From: Actinoplanes sp. SE50/110
GTDB lineage: Bacteria > Actinomycetota > Actinomycetes > Mycobacteriales > Micromonosporaceae
Assembly: GCF_900119315.1 (NCBI RefSeq)
Contig: NZ_LT827010.1
Span: forward strand, 7,000,001-7,064,000
DNA length: 64,000 nt
Reading direction: 5' to 3'
The number at the start of each line of letters is the position of its first letter. Positions within the stretch are counted from its first letter, which is position 1. The notes beneath the pieces were generated by a model. It was not told where the DNA came from. It saw nothing but the letters and a program-made list of their open reading frames with translations, and ran no database searches. Of the stretch, positions 16,270 through 25,761 are shown in pieces. The position numbers were made by a program, and so were the translations under genes.

Positions 16270-16358
16270 CCGCTGCGGCTTGAGCCCGAGCCTAAGGCAG
16301 GCGACGCTCCCATGTGTAGCCGCCGGACAGCGGAAGGTGAGGGTCACGGGGAGTGGAC

Positions 16359-16610
16359 ATGCTGGTGCCGCGCACCGAACACGTCGGGGAACGCCCCTCG
16401 TGGGACTGCCGGGTCTGCGGCCGTCCCTGGCCGTGCGCCACCGCCAAAGTGGAACTCGCCGAGCAGTACCACCACTTCTCGCACGGCCTGTCGGTCTACC
16501 TCGGATCCTGCATGATCGAAGCCATCGACGACTGGGCCGCCGGCACCGGCGGCCCGCCCGCCGACCTCTACGAACGCTTTCTCGGCTGGGCCGACCCGGG
16601 AATCGCCTGA
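16359..16610 (+). CDS. small protein of the XRE/DUF397 neighbourhood
   Basis: ATG 16359 is preferred over GTG 16353 because GGGGAG is then at a normal distance. The 83-residue product has a two-cysteine motif, WDCRVCGRPWPC, that could bind a metal, and otherwise no recognised domain. Similar small proteins with this W-D-C-x-x-C-G-x-P-W-P-C pattern commonly sit beside XRE/DUF397 pairs in actinomycetes. Its function is unknown. Its 3' end overlaps the convergent gene by 43 bp. Confidence 0.7.
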   Translation: MLVPRTEHVGERPSWDCRVCGRPWPCATAKVELAEQYHHFSHGLSVYLGSCMIEAIDDWAAGTGGPPADLYERFLGWADPGIA

Positions 16611-17572
16611 GCGACCGGGGCTTTCAACGCCCGATAGAGCTGGTTGTCGTCCACCGACGAATACAGCGTCTTGTCAGAACCGGTCATCGCCACCCACGGG
16701 CAGGACTTCCCGGCCCCGGTCAGCTCGGACTCCGCGACGGTGCGGCCGGTCGCCACCTCGACCACGGTCAGCCGATACCTGCCGACCACCAGTGGCAGCT
16801 TCGGGGACTTCGCCGTGTCACCCGGACAGTCCCGGAGCCTGGCACCCGGACCGGCCAGATCGAGACAGGCGACCAGCTGCACCTTCGGCACGGCCGGCGC
16901 CCAGGTCAGCTTGCCGCTCGCCGCGCCCGCGAAGGCGAAACGGTGCAACGTGCGAGTCGCCCGGTCGGTCAGATCCAGCCGCTCGCGGGCGCTGATCAGA
17001 ATCGGATGTGGACCCCGGCCCTGATACTTCGGCGAGGCCGGGAAGAAGGTCCCGCCGCACACCTGGTCCAGGTCGCCGGCGGTGCGGGCCGGATGGACCG
17101 CGGCCTTCGGCGTGGCCGGCAGGCCGGAACTGCCCGGAGCGCTCGGGGTCAGGGGATCCGCGGACGGCAGCGGGGTGGGCGGAGCGGCGGAGGTGAAGAC
17201 CCCGCTGCAGGCCAGACCGATCAGAACCAGCAGGACGACCGCCAGCACGCCGGCGATGAGCGCGCCCCAGCGTTTCCCGATCGCGGCGGTACGCGGGAGT
17301 CCGGTGCCGCCGACCTCCGGCGGCACCGTCGCGGCGTCGGCGCCGTCGGGCTCGGCAGCTTCGGGTTCGGCAGCTTCGGGCTCGGCGGCTTCCGGCTCGG
17401 CGTCCAGGATGGACGGCTCCGCCGGATCCGCCACCTCGGCCGCACCATCCCGGTGCGCGGTGGCCGCACGCAGCGCCTCGATGACCTCCGCGTCGACCGG
17501 CCGCGACTCGGCCACCCCCGCCACGACCGTCTCCGGGTCGGGCGCGCCATCCCCGTTGTGCCCCTGCGCCAT
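16568..17572 (-). CDS. membrane-anchored protein with acidic repeat linker
   Basis: The 334-residue product has an acidic cytoplasmic N-terminus with the repeat EPEAAEPEAAEPEAAEP at about residues 59-75, one transmembrane segment (about 104-125, ALIAGVLAVVLLVLIGLACSG), a Pro/Ser/Thr linker and an extracellular domain of about 170 residues with four cysteines (VCGGTF, LVACLDL, RDCPGD, SCPWVA). I do not recognise the extracellular domain. The single span with a large outer part is typical of sensing or wall-contact proteins in actinomycetes. It overlaps the convergent small gene by 43 bp. Confidence 0.65.
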   Translation of the reverse strand: MAQGHNGDGAPDPETVVAGVAESRPVDAEVIEALRAATAHRDGAAEVADPAEPSILDAEPEAAEPEAAEPEAAEPDGADAATVPPEVGGTGLPRTAAIGKRWGALIAGVLAVVLLVLIGLACSGVFTSAAPPTPLPSADPLTPSAPGSSGLPATPKAAVHPARTAGDLDQVCGGTFFPASPKYQGRGPHPILISARERLDLTDRATRTLHRFAFAGAASGKLTWAPAVPKVQLVACLDLAGPGARLRDCPGDTAKSPKLPLVVGRYRLTVVEVATGRTVAESELTGAGKSCPWVAMTGSDKTLYSSVDDNQLYRALKAPVAQAIPGSAQPRKRS

Positions 17573-17679
17573 CGTTCGCTCCCCAGCCGTCCCGATGGCG
17601 GCGAACTATACCGACCGGTAACACGTCCGTCACCGGGAGCATGCGTGTCGGCCGGAAGGCGCTGTGATTGGCTGGGCCG

Positions 17680-18300
17680 ATGACGTACGGGTGGATGGAC
17701 CTACCGGCCGAAGCCGTCGACGAGGCGGCCCGGCAACTTCTCGGCTGGCACCTGACCGCCAACGGCGTGACCGCCCGGCTCACCGAGGTCGAGGCCTACA
17801 GCGGCCTGGGCGCGGACCCGGCCAGCCACGCCCATCGCGGCCTCACCAACCGCAACGCGGTGATGTTCGGCCCGGCCGGCCGCCTCTACGTCTACCAGAT
17901 CTACGGCATGCACTACTGCGCGAACATCGTCTGCGGCGAATCCGGCCGGGCCGCCGCGGTCCTGCTCCGCGCCGCCGCCATCGTCGACGGCCACGACCTG
18001 GCCCGCGCCCGCCGCCCCGCCGCCCGCCGCGACACCGATCTGGCATCCGGCCCGGCCAAGCTCATGCAGGTGCTGTCCCTCGACCGGGCCGCCAACGACA
18101 CCTCGGTCATCGACGGATCCGGGCCGGCCACCCTCACCCCGCCGGCCGGCGCGGTGGGCGCCGTCGCAGCCGGGCCCCGGGTGGGCGTGACCTCGGCCCA
18201 TGATGTGCCCTGGCGTTTCTGGCTCGCCGACGATCCGACGGACAGTGCCTACCGCCGCCACACGCCGAAACCGCGGGCCGTGCGGCCCCTCCCCCGCTGA
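17680..18300 (+). CDS. 3-methyladenine DNA glycosylase (AAG/MPG family)
   Basis: I prefer ATG 17680 over a TTG at 17668. The 206-residue product matches the AAG family: LTEVEAYSGLGADPASHAHRG holds the catalytic glutamate, and RNAVMFGPAGRLYVYQIYGMHYCANIV is the DNA-binding and active-site hairpin, followed by GPAKLMQVLSL. The enzyme removes alkylated purines such as 3-methyladenine in base excision repair. It stands alone, convergent with helD, and no alkylation regulator is seen nearby. Confidence 0.9.
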   Translation: MTYGWMDLPAEAVDEAARQLLGWHLTANGVTARLTEVEAYSGLGADPASHAHRGLTNRNAVMFGPAGRLYVYQIYGMHYCANIVCGESGRAAAVLLRAAAIVDGHDLARARRPAARRDTDLASGPAKLMQVLSLDRAANDTSVIDGSGPATLTPPAGAVGAVAAGPRVGVTSAHDVPWRFWLADDPTDSAYRRHTPKPRAVRPLPR

Positions 18301-18359
18301 CCGTCCCTCTCCACCCCGGCCCGCCTCCTTGCTGTCCGATCCCGTAGCGGGTGGCGCGG

Positions 18360-20693
18360 TCAGCGGGGTAGGAGAGTGAAGACGCCGAGGTTCCGGGTGG
18401 GGCGGGTCAGGGCCACGTAGAGGTCGTGGGAGCCTCGGCGGGAGTCGGTGAGGATCTCCGCGGGGTTGATGACGAGAACGGTGTCGAATTCGAGGCCCTT
18501 CGCCTGGGCGACGGTGAGCAGGACCGCGTGATCCTCCAGGTCCGGGGACGGGCCGGTGGTGAGGGCCGGCAGGGCGGCGGCCAGGGCTGCCTGGTGGCCG
18601 GCCGGGGCGATCACGGCCAGGCGGCCGCCGGCCAACGCGTCGATGTCGGCGGTGACCCGGGCGGCCAGGTCGGTGAGGGTGCCGGTGGCTTCCCACGGTG
18701 CCACGCCGGTGGAGCGGACCGGGCGAGGCGGGACGATCGTGGGGTCGACGGTGGCCAGCAGGCGTTCGGCGTAGGACATGATCTCGGCCGGGGTGCGGTA
18801 GCTGACGGTCAGTTCGGCCAGGCGCCAGCGGTCGGCCACGTACGGGGTGAGGACTTCCGACCAGGTGGTGGGGGCGCCGAGACTGCCGGCCTGGGCCAGG
18901 TCGCCGACGATGGTCATGGAGCGGCTCGGGCAGCGGCGCATCAGGAGGCGCCAGGCCATCGGGGAGAGTTCCTGGGCTTCGTCGACGATCACGTGGCCGA
19001 AGACCCATTCCCGGTCGGCGGCGGCGCGTTCGGCGGTCGACAGGTGGACCCGGTCCTGGAAGCGTTCGGCGAGCATGTCGGCTTCCATGATGTCGGCGGC
19101 GTTCGGGATCGCGGCCTCGTCGTCGTCCTCCAGCTCGAACGACTTGGATCCGGCCGTGATGTCCAGGACGCCCTGCGCGTAGGCGAGCCGCCGCGACTGC
19201 TCCCGCGCGGCCGCGGCCCGGGCGTCCCGGTCGTCTTCGCCGAGGAGCTCGGCCGCCTCGTCGAGCAGCGGCACGTCCGCGGGCGACCAGCCGCCGCCCG
19301 GCTCCCGCCACAGCGCCGCACACTCGGCAACGCTCAGCAGTCTTCCGGCCACCGGCCCACCCCCGTCCGCTGGCCCTTCGGACACCGGGACAGGCGCGGC
19401 GACGGGTGGGGGGTCGGTGGCGGCGGAGAGCAGGGCCGGCCGGGAGGCGTACAGATCGGTCAGCAGTCGAGCGGCGGTGAGCACCGGCCACAGCGAGTCG
19501 AGCGCGGCCTGGACCCGCGGGTTTTCGGCAAGGTCCGCCCGGATGTCCGCCAGGTCGTCCTCATCGAGGACGTTGGGGCCGGCCAGCGCATCGTCCCCAC
19601 CCAGCGGATCATCCCAGAACGGATCGTCCCCGATCCGGTCGGCGATCTGCCCGGCAAGCGCGGTCAGCACTCCGGCGGCGAAGATCGGCCGCGCCGGATT
19701 GTGCCGGAGCCCGGATGCGCGCGCCTGTTCGCGGGGCGTGACGCAGTCCGCGGCGGTGAGCCGCAGGACATGCCCGTCCACCGGGATCTCCAGCGGCGTC
19801 TCCGGGATCCGCTGCCGGTCCCGGACGGCCCCGGCAAGGAGTTCCGGCATCGTCGCCCGGCCCTTGATCTCCGCGACCTCCGCCGGTTCGGCCCGCCGCG
19901 CGGTCGTTCCGGGGTACAGGTCGCCGAGGGTGGCGAGCAGCACGCCGGTTTCGGCGAGGGACGGCAGGACCTGGGAGATGTAGCGGAGGAAGGTGGCGTT
20001 CGGCCCGACGATCAGGACGCCGCGGGCGGCGAGCTGCTCGCGGTGGGTGTAGAGCAGGTAGGCGGCGCGGTGCAGGGCCACGGCCGTCTTGCCGGTGCCG
20101 GGTCCGCCCTGGACGACGAGGACACCGCCGGCGTCGGAGCGGATCACCGCGTCCTGTTCGGCCTGGATGGTGGCGACGATGTCGCGCATCCGGCCGGTGC
20201 GGTCGGCGGTCAGGGCGGCGATGAGGGCGGCTTCGCCGACCAGGGACCGGTCGGTGGCGGTGTCGAGGTCGAGGATCTCGTCGTCGAGGTCGACTACGGT
20301 GCGGTCGCGGGTGCGGATGTGGCGGCGCAGGGTGACGTCCTGCGGGGTGATCGCGGTCGCGGTGTAGAACGGACGGGCGGCCGGAGCGCGCCAGTCGACG
20401 AGCAGCGCCCGGTCCGGGTCGTGCAGGCCGATCCGGCCGATGTGCAGGCTGTCGCCGTCGCGCAGGTGGAGGCGGCCGAAGCAGAGGCCCGGTTCGACGG
20501 CGTCGTACCGGGCGAGGCGTTCGGCGTACGCCTGGGTGGCGGCGTCGCGATGGGACCGCCAGGAGGGCAGGCCGCCGCCCTGCCGCCGGGCTTCGTCGAG
20601 CCGATTCCGCGCCTGTGCCCGCAGCTCGTCGAGACGGCCGTAGAGCACGCCGAGGTGGAATTGTTCCTCGGCGAGGCTTGACAGACTTGACAC
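18360..20693 (-). CDS. helD: HelD-like UvrD-family ATPase
   Basis: The start is GTG 20693, because ACGGAGG lies 5 bp upstream; a longer frame to an ATG at 20756 lacks such a site. The 777-residue product has a long N-terminal arm rich in coiled coil (LAEEQFHLGVLYGRLDELRAQARNRL), the Walker A VVQGGPGTGKTAVALHR at about residues 193-209, the Walker B-like VIVDEAQELSPMAW and helicase motifs TIVGDLAQ and GLEFDTVLVINPAEI. In actinomycetes and Bacillus, HelD binds RNA polymerase and releases it from stalled complexes. Length and arm fit HelD better than a true UvrD or PcrA helicase. Confidence 0.82.
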   Translation of the reverse strand: MSSLSSLAEEQFHLGVLYGRLDELRAQARNRLDEARRQGGGLPSWRSHRDAATQAYAERLARYDAVEPGLCFGRLHLRDGDSLHIGRIGLHDPDRALLVDWRAPAARPFYTATAITPQDVTLRRHIRTRDRTVVDLDDEILDLDTATDRSLVGEAALIAALTADRTGRMRDIVATIQAEQDAVIRSDAGGVLVVQGGPGTGKTAVALHRAAYLLYTHREQLAARGVLIVGPNATFLRYISQVLPSLAETGVLLATLGDLYPGTTARRAEPAEVAEIKGRATMPELLAGAVRDRQRIPETPLEIPVDGHVLRLTAADCVTPREQARASGLRHNPARPIFAAGVLTALAGQIADRIGDDPFWDDPLGGDDALAGPNVLDEDDLADIRADLAENPRVQAALDSLWPVLTAARLLTDLYASRPALLSAATDPPPVAAPVPVSEGPADGGGPVAGRLLSVAECAALWREPGGGWSPADVPLLDEAAELLGEDDRDARAAAAREQSRRLAYAQGVLDITAGSKSFELEDDDEAAIPNAADIMEADMLAERFQDRVHLSTAERAAADREWVFGHVIVDEAQELSPMAWRLLMRRCPSRSMTIVGDLAQAGSLGAPTTWSEVLTPYVADRWRLAELTVSYRTPAEIMSYAERLLATVDPTIVPPRPVRSTGVAPWEATGTLTDLAARVTADIDALAGGRLAVIAPAGHQAALAAALPALTTGPSPDLEDHAVLLTVAQAKGLEFDTVLVINPAEILTDSRRGSHDLYVALTRPTRNLGVFTLLPR

Positions 20694-20808
20694 GTGTGCC
20701 TCCGTGACGTAATCTGAAAGTGGATGCTTTTGCCCGTCACAAGAATTGACGGTCAACTTGTCAGGCTAGCAGAGACGTGGACCGCAGAAAACCGGGTATG
20801 CGAGCCCG

Positions 20809-21597
20809 ATGACACCGCAAGCCACCGTCACGTTCATCGGCAATGCCACCACCCTGCTCCGGCTCGGCGAGTTCACCCTGCTCACCGACCCCGCGTTCGG
20901 GCACGCCGGCAGTCGTGTCCACCTCGGTTACGGGATGTGGACCAGGCGGCTCATCGACCCGGCGATGAGGTTCGCCGATCTCCCCCCGTTGGATGCCGTC
21001 CTCCTCTCCCACCTGCACGGCGACCACTTCGACCGGGCCGCCCGCCGCAGCGTCCCGCGTGATCTGCCGATCCTCACCACCCCGCAGGCCGAACGCCGGC
21101 TGCGCAGGCGGCACTGGGACGCGGCCCGCGGGATCCCGGTCTGGGACGCCACCGAGTGGCAGCGGGCCGGCCAGACCCTGCGGATCACCGCACTGCCCGG
21201 CCGGCACGGCCCGGGGTTCGTCGACCGGTTGCTGCCCGACGTGATGGGTTCGCTGATCGAGTGGGAGCGCGACGGCGAGCCGCTGACCCGCATCTACATC
21301 ACCGGTGACACGCTGCACCGCCCGTTCCTCTCGGAGATCCGGGAGCGCTGCGGCGAGATCGACGCGATGCTCATCCACCTGGGCGGCACCCGGATCCTGG
21401 GGCTGCTGGTGACCATGGACGGGCGGCAGGGCGCCGCGCTGACCGGCCTGATCCGGCCGAAGGTGGCGCTGCCCATCCACTACGACGACTACCGGGTGAT
21501 GAAGTCGCCGCTCAGCGACTATCTGCGTCGCTGCCGGGAGAACGTGCATCCGCTGCGCCGCGGCGAAACCTACGACCTGCCGCTGCGGGTCCGCTGA
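20809..21597 (+). CDS. metallo-beta-lactamase fold hydrolase (UlaG/RomA-like)
   Basis: The 262-residue cytosolic protein carries the MBL motif SHLHGDHFD (67-75), the later TGDTLHR metal ligand segment and a C-terminal PIHYDDY histidine. The layout matches the lactonase/UlaG-like group that uses one or two zinc ions. The natural substrate is unknown. It is divergent from helD with 115 bp between starts, so the two share an upstream region. Confidence 0.82.
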   Translation: MTPQATVTFIGNATTLLRLGEFTLLTDPAFGHAGSRVHLGYGMWTRRLIDPAMRFADLPPLDAVLLSHLHGDHFDRAARRSVPRDLPILTTPQAERRLRRRHWDAARGIPVWDATEWQRAGQTLRITALPGRHGPGFVDRLLPDVMGSLIEWERDGEPLTRIYITGDTLHRPFLSEIRERCGEIDAMLIHLGGTRILGLLVTMDGRQGAALTGLIRPKVALPIHYDDYRVMKSPLSDYLRRCRENVHPLRRGETYDLPLRVR

Positions 21598-21765
21598 GAT
21601 CTTGCGGTCGCGGCCCCGGGAGGAATCCGATTGCGGCGGTACGCGGTGAGCAGCCGCCCGCCGCCACCCGGACCCGCATCGCGGGGCTACGTCGTGCGTG
21701 GCCGGCCGCCGGTGGACCGAAACCGGCCCGCGGTGGCCGGGCGGGCACTAGCGTCTGCGGTGATG

Positions 21766-22278
21766 ATGTCGCATCGGGGGCTGCTCTGGTACAGCGTGCT
21801 GTGCGGGGCCGGCGTGCTGTGGGCGGGCGCCCTGGTCGTGGCGCTCGCACTCGGCCATCGTCCGGTGGACAAGGTGGTCGCGGTGGGGATCGCCGCGCTG
21901 TTGACGGTGCCGGGTTTCGCGGCCGGCGTGCTGGCCAACCGGCGGGCCTACCGCACGCAGCAGCCGCGCCGGCTGTGGTCCCTGGCGTCCTGGGTGCCGC
22001 CGCACGTGCCGGTCTGGGCGGCGATCGCGGCCGGGGTGGTCTTCTTCGGCTTCTGGTTGACGATCGTGCTGGCCTTCGTCGCGCTGCAGGGCAATCCGGA
22101 GGTCCGCGCCGACGGCACGTACGTGCTGGCCGACCACGACCGGCTGACCGTGGTGGACCGCACCACCTATGACCGGCAGTTGGATCACGAGCAGCAGATC
22201 TCGCTGGCCGTGCTGGGCGCCTTCGCGGTCGGCGGCGCGTTCCTGTGCGCGGCCCGGGCCACCGACCACCAGGCCTGA
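21766..22278 (+). CDS. small integral membrane protein
   Basis: Starting at ATG 21766 (or the adjacent 21763) gives about 170 residues with four predicted spans: LLWYSVLCGAGVLWAGALVV, VVAVGIAALLTVPGFAAG, AAIAAGVVFFGFWLTIVLAF and ISLAVLGAFAVGGAFLC. The loop between spans 3 and 4 is about 45 residues and polar. No family is recognised. The longer in-frame reading to 21631 adds a Pro/Arg-rich leader that does not look like protein. Confidence 0.55.
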   Translation: MSHRGLLWYSVLCGAGVLWAGALVVALALGHRPVDKVVAVGIAALLTVPGFAAGVLANRRAYRTQQPRRLWSLASWVPPHVPVWAAIAAGVVFFGFWLTIVLAFVALQGNPEVRADGTYVLADHDRLTVVDRTTYDRQLDHEQQISLAVLGAFAVGGAFLCAARATDHQA

Positions 22279-22391
22279 GCCGCCGATCACCGGGCCTGAG
22301 TCACCGGTCACCAGGCGCGCTCAGCCGGGTGCCGCCCCGGAGTGGATCACTGCTAGCATCCCGCGCCACCATCACACCGAACGGGGTTGCA

Positions 22392-23975
22392 TTGCGCAGG
22401 CTCACTCTCCTGGCCGCGGCGGTCGTCACGCTGCTGCCGGTCACCCTCCTGAGCACCGCCGGGTCGGCGTCGGCCGCGTCCGGAACGTTGACGGTCAACA
22501 CCTACGACCGGTCGGGCCAGGTCTTCCACACCTCGCTGCGGATCATCAACCTGTCCAGCAACCAGAGTTACACCGCGTCCAGCTTCTCGGCGAAGGCACT
22601 GCCGAAGGGGGCGTACGCGGTGATCACCGACATGTGGAACCAGCGCGACGGCACCGACACGCTGGGCGCCACCATGGTGACCGTGCCGGCCGGGGCGGTG
22701 ACCGCGACCATCGACGCCCGCGGCGGCCAGCCGGTGGGGGTGCGGCTGGACCAGGGCCCGGGCGCCGGCTATGCGCAGACCGTGCGGGCGGCGATCTGTT
22801 CCGAAGCCACCGGCGCCCCGATCAAGGTGGACGCCTACAACCAGCCCGGCAAGCTGTTCGTCCTCTCGAACAATTCCACCCACCTGCGCTTCTCCTGGTC
22901 CTCGATCTGGCAGAGCCAGGGCGGCAACGAGACCTGGATGGTGGCCGGCGGCCCGCACCCCAAGGTGCCGGCCGGGGTGCACGGCACGATCGCGGTGTCC
23001 TCGCTGGGCACGGTCAGCGCGGCCGTCCGGCGCGGCCCGGCCGGCAGCGACCAGGCCGGCCTGACCTTCCACGAGGACGACGACTGCCACCCGGGCTACG
23101 GCGTCGGGGTGTTCGGCGGCCCCGCCCCGGGAACCGCGAAGGTGCACGCGAGCGCCGGGAAGTGGCGGCTGGACGCCGACTGGTCGGCGGTGGAGACCGG
23201 TGGCGCCACCGCCGGTCTCGGCTTCGACTGGCGCAAGGTGACCGTGGCGGCGGGCCGGACCTCCAGCACGACGTTCTTCGCCTCGGCCTGGGGACCGGCG
23301 TACCACGTACCGGAGATGATGACGGGCGCCAGCCTCAACTTCGACACCTCGACGATGTTCCGGGACCCGGGTAACGCCGACGAATTCGAGGCGAGCGAGC
23401 GGTCCCTGGTCACGCTCACCGACAGTCGGAGCCGGGTGGTGAAGCAGCAGTGGCGGCAGAACTGGGCCGACGGTGACCCCGGCTTCATCGCCAAGGTCCC
23501 GGCCAAGGGCTGGTACACGCTGCAGGTCAACGCCCGCCGCTACCGGCCCGGCATCACCTACCCGGCGGACCTGCTCTCGTCGAGCTCGCAGGCGATCTTC
23601 CGGGTCAGCCTGGATCCCGAGGCCCGGCCGTACCTCACCGACGTGCAACTGCCCCGACTGGCGCCGGCCGGCCTGAACCTGAACAACCAGGGCACGGCCG
23701 GCGGCACCACGGTGGTGCAGATCCTGCCGGACCGCCGCTCCGGGAATCCGGACATCACGGTCGGCCGGGCGAGCGCGATCAGGACGGTGACGCTGCTGGC
23801 GTCGTTCGACGAGGGCCGGACCTGGACGTCGATGCCGGTGACCGGCAGCGGCACGACCTGGCAGGGAACGGTCACCAACGCGATGAGCGGGCGGGTCTGG
23901 CTGCGCAGCCGGGTCACCTCGGTCAACGGCGCGTACGGGGAGGTCACCATCGCCCGGGCGTACGCCCTGGGCTGA
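22392..23975 (+). CDS. large secreted protein of unknown function
   Basis: No ATG or GTG fits; the likely start is TTG 22392 giving a signal peptide (LRRLTLLAAAVVTLLPVT and a cut near GSASA). The mature protein of about 500 residues is beta-rich, with few charged runs, only two cysteines close together (one near AAICSEATG, one in DDDCHPGYG), and repeated sandwich-like segments; the last 120 residues (VVQILPDRRSGNPDI, LLASFDEGRTWTSMPV) resemble a beta-sandwich domain. I do not recognise the family. It is probably an extracellular adhesion, binding or degradative protein. A strong hairpin follows the stop. Confidence 0.6.
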   Translation: MRRLTLLAAAVVTLLPVTLLSTAGSASAASGTLTVNTYDRSGQVFHTSLRIINLSSNQSYTASSFSAKALPKGAYAVITDMWNQRDGTDTLGATMVTVPAGAVTATIDARGGQPVGVRLDQGPGAGYAQTVRAAICSEATGAPIKVDAYNQPGKLFVLSNNSTHLRFSWSSIWQSQGGNETWMVAGGPHPKVPAGVHGTIAVSSLGTVSAAVRRGPAGSDQAGLTFHEDDDCHPGYGVGVFGGPAPGTAKVHASAGKWRLDADWSAVETGGATAGLGFDWRKVTVAAGRTSSTTFFASAWGPAYHVPEMMTGASLNFDTSTMFRDPGNADEFEASERSLVTLTDSRSRVVKQQWRQNWADGDPGFIAKVPAKGWYTLQVNARRYRPGITYPADLLSSSSQAIFRVSLDPEARPYLTDVQLPRLAPAGLNLNNQGTAGGTTVVQILPDRRSGNPDITVGRASAIRTVTLLASFDEGRTWTSMPVTGSGTTWQGTVTNAMSGRVWLRSRVTSVNGAYGEVTIARAYALG

Positions 23976-23985
23976 GCCGCGGGAC

Positions 23986-24022
23986 CGGGCCGGCCGGCGC
24001 CACCCGGGCGCCGGCCGGCCCG
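23986..24022. terminator. strong bidirectional GC hairpin
   Basis: Perfect 16-bp arms (23986-24001 and 24007-24022, starting CGGGCCGGCCGG) around the 5-base loop ACCCG, between the convergent secreted-protein and phoD genes. This is the cleanest terminator-like structure of this half of the window. Confidence 0.75.
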
Positions 24023-24027
24023 TCCGG

Positions 24028-25674
24028 TCAGCCGGGGGCGGACTCTTTACGGATCTTGGCGGAGCCGCGGCCGACCGACCAGCCCTGCACCCACTTGGCG
24101 GCGCTGTCCTTCCTGGTCCGGTCGGCGAGGTGGTACCAGTCCATCCGGCACCGGCTGCGGGTGATGTCCAGGACCCCGAACCCGTGCCCGTCGGTCTCCA
24201 CCCATTTGACGTGCGGGTTGGTGGCCCGGATCAGGCTGGCGGCGAGCAGGCTGAGCGGCCCGCCCGGGCTGGTGCCCAGCGCGTCGTTGATGTTGTCGCT
24301 GGTGACCGAGGGGACGACGAATTCGGCCGCGGCCGGATGGGCGGTGCCGGTGTCCTTGGTGGTCAGCTCGTTGGCCCAGCTGGTGTGGATGTCCCCGGTG
24401 ATGAAGACGACGTCCCTGGTGTCGTGCGCGCGCAGGGTGTCGACGAGGCGCTCCCGGTCGGCGTTGTAGCCGTCCCACTGGTCGGCGTTGAGCACGACGC
24501 CGTTCTGCGGGACGCCGATCAGCTCGCCGAGCGGGCCGAGCAGCCAGGCCGGCAGGGCCAGCACGTCGAGGCGGGAGATCATCACCGGGTTGCCGACGAT
24601 CTTCCACAGTGCGGTGGAGTTGACCAGCCCGTCGGTGAGCCAGTTGAGCTGGGCGGCGCCGGCGATGGTCCGGTCCTCGTCGTCGACGACGGCACCCGAC
24701 GCCTGCTGCGAACGGTAGGTGCGCAGGTCCAGCATCGAGAGCTCGAACAGGTCGCCGTAGCGCAGCCGGCGGTAGATGTGGCCGTCCGCGGCGAGCCGGA
24801 CCGGCATCCACTCGGCGTACGCCTGCCGGGCGGCGGCGACCCGGGCCGCGAAGTCGCCCTCGGTGGCCGGGGTGTGGTTCTCCGCGCCGCCGCTCCACAT
24901 GTCGTTGGCCACCTCGTGGTCGTCCCACGTGATGATCCACGGCACCGAGGCGTGCAGGGCCTTGAGGTCCGGGTCCGTCTTGTAGAGCGCGTGCCGGGTC
25001 CGGTAGTCGGCCAGGGTGAGCGTCTCGTTGAGCGGGGCCACAGTGCGGACCACCGTGCCGCCGGCGTCGAACTGGCCGGTGCCGTACTCGTAGATGTAGT
25101 CGCCGAGGTGCACCACCAGGTTCAGGTCGCCGCGCTCGGCCAGGTGCCGGTAGGCCGCGAAGTAGCCGGCCTCCCAGTTGGCGCAGCTGACCACGCCGGC
25201 CCGGAGCCGGGCGATGGCGTCGGTGGCGGCCGGAGCGGTCATCGTGCGACCGACCGGCGACCACTCGCCGCCCAGGCCGAAGCGGTACCAGTACGTGGTG
25301 GCCGGGCTGAGCCCGCTGATGTCGGCCTTGACGGTGTGGTCGCGGTCCGGGCCGGTGCTGACCGTGCCGGACCGCACCACCGTGGCGAACCCGGCGTCGG
25401 TGGCGACCTGCCAGTCCACGTCCACCTGCGGGCCGAGGCCGGAGGCCGGCACCGATTCGGGGGTGGGGGTGACCCGGGTCCACAGCAGGATGCCGCCCGG
25501 GAGCGGGTCACCGGAGGCGACACCGTGCTGGAAGGCGGAACCGGCCGCGCCGGCGACCGAGGGCAGCGCGGCCGCGGCGACCGCGCCGGCACCGGCGGTC
25601 AGGCCGGCGAGCAGAACGGCGCGGCGGCCGACCGGGACGCCGGGAAGCTCCGCGGCACTAGGGAGGACAGTCAT
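24028..25674 (-). CDS. phoD: alkaline phosphatase D (PhoD family), Tat-secreted
   Basis: The 548-residue product has a twin-arginine signal (GRRAVLLAGLTAGAG, residues 16-30), the N-terminal PhoD fibronectin-like domain and the catalytic phosphoesterase domain with HLGDYIYEYG, TWDDHEVANDMW, and GDIHTSW. PhoD enzymes bind iron and calcium and hydrolyse phosphomono- and diesters outside the cell, after export in folded form. No clear PHO box was found upstream, so phosphate control is uncertain. It is convergent with the secreted protein gene across the 23986-24022 hairpin. Confidence 0.92.
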   Translation of the reverse strand: MTVLPSAAELPGVPVGRRAVLLAGLTAGAGAVAAAALPSVAGAAGSAFQHGVASGDPLPGGILLWTRVTPTPESVPASGLGPQVDVDWQVATDAGFATVVRSGTVSTGPDRDHTVKADISGLSPATTYWYRFGLGGEWSPVGRTMTAPAATDAIARLRAGVVSCANWEAGYFAAYRHLAERGDLNLVVHLGDYIYEYGTGQFDAGGTVVRTVAPLNETLTLADYRTRHALYKTDPDLKALHASVPWIITWDDHEVANDMWSGGAENHTPATEGDFAARVAAARQAYAEWMPVRLAADGHIYRRLRYGDLFELSMLDLRTYRSQQASGAVVDDEDRTIAGAAQLNWLTDGLVNSTALWKIVGNPVMISRLDVLALPAWLLGPLGELIGVPQNGVVLNADQWDGYNADRERLVDTLRAHDTRDVVFITGDIHTSWANELTTKDTGTAHPAAAEFVVPSVTSDNINDALGTSPGGPLSLLAASLIRATNPHVKWVETDGHGFGVLDITRSRCRMDWYHLADRTRKDSAAKWVQGWSVGRGSAKIRKESAPG

Positions 25675-25761
25675 GCCGTTCTATGTATCAAATCTGGTGA
25701 CCGCTTGGGTATACGCCGGCGGATGTTCCGCGGAGCTTCATCGACGGAGCCCGAAGTTAAC

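Noticed and set aside
25675..25761. PHO box upstream of phoD
   Set aside because: Only single GGTCACC- and GGTGAGTTAAC-like words occur; no pair of direct repeats with 11-bp spacing was found.
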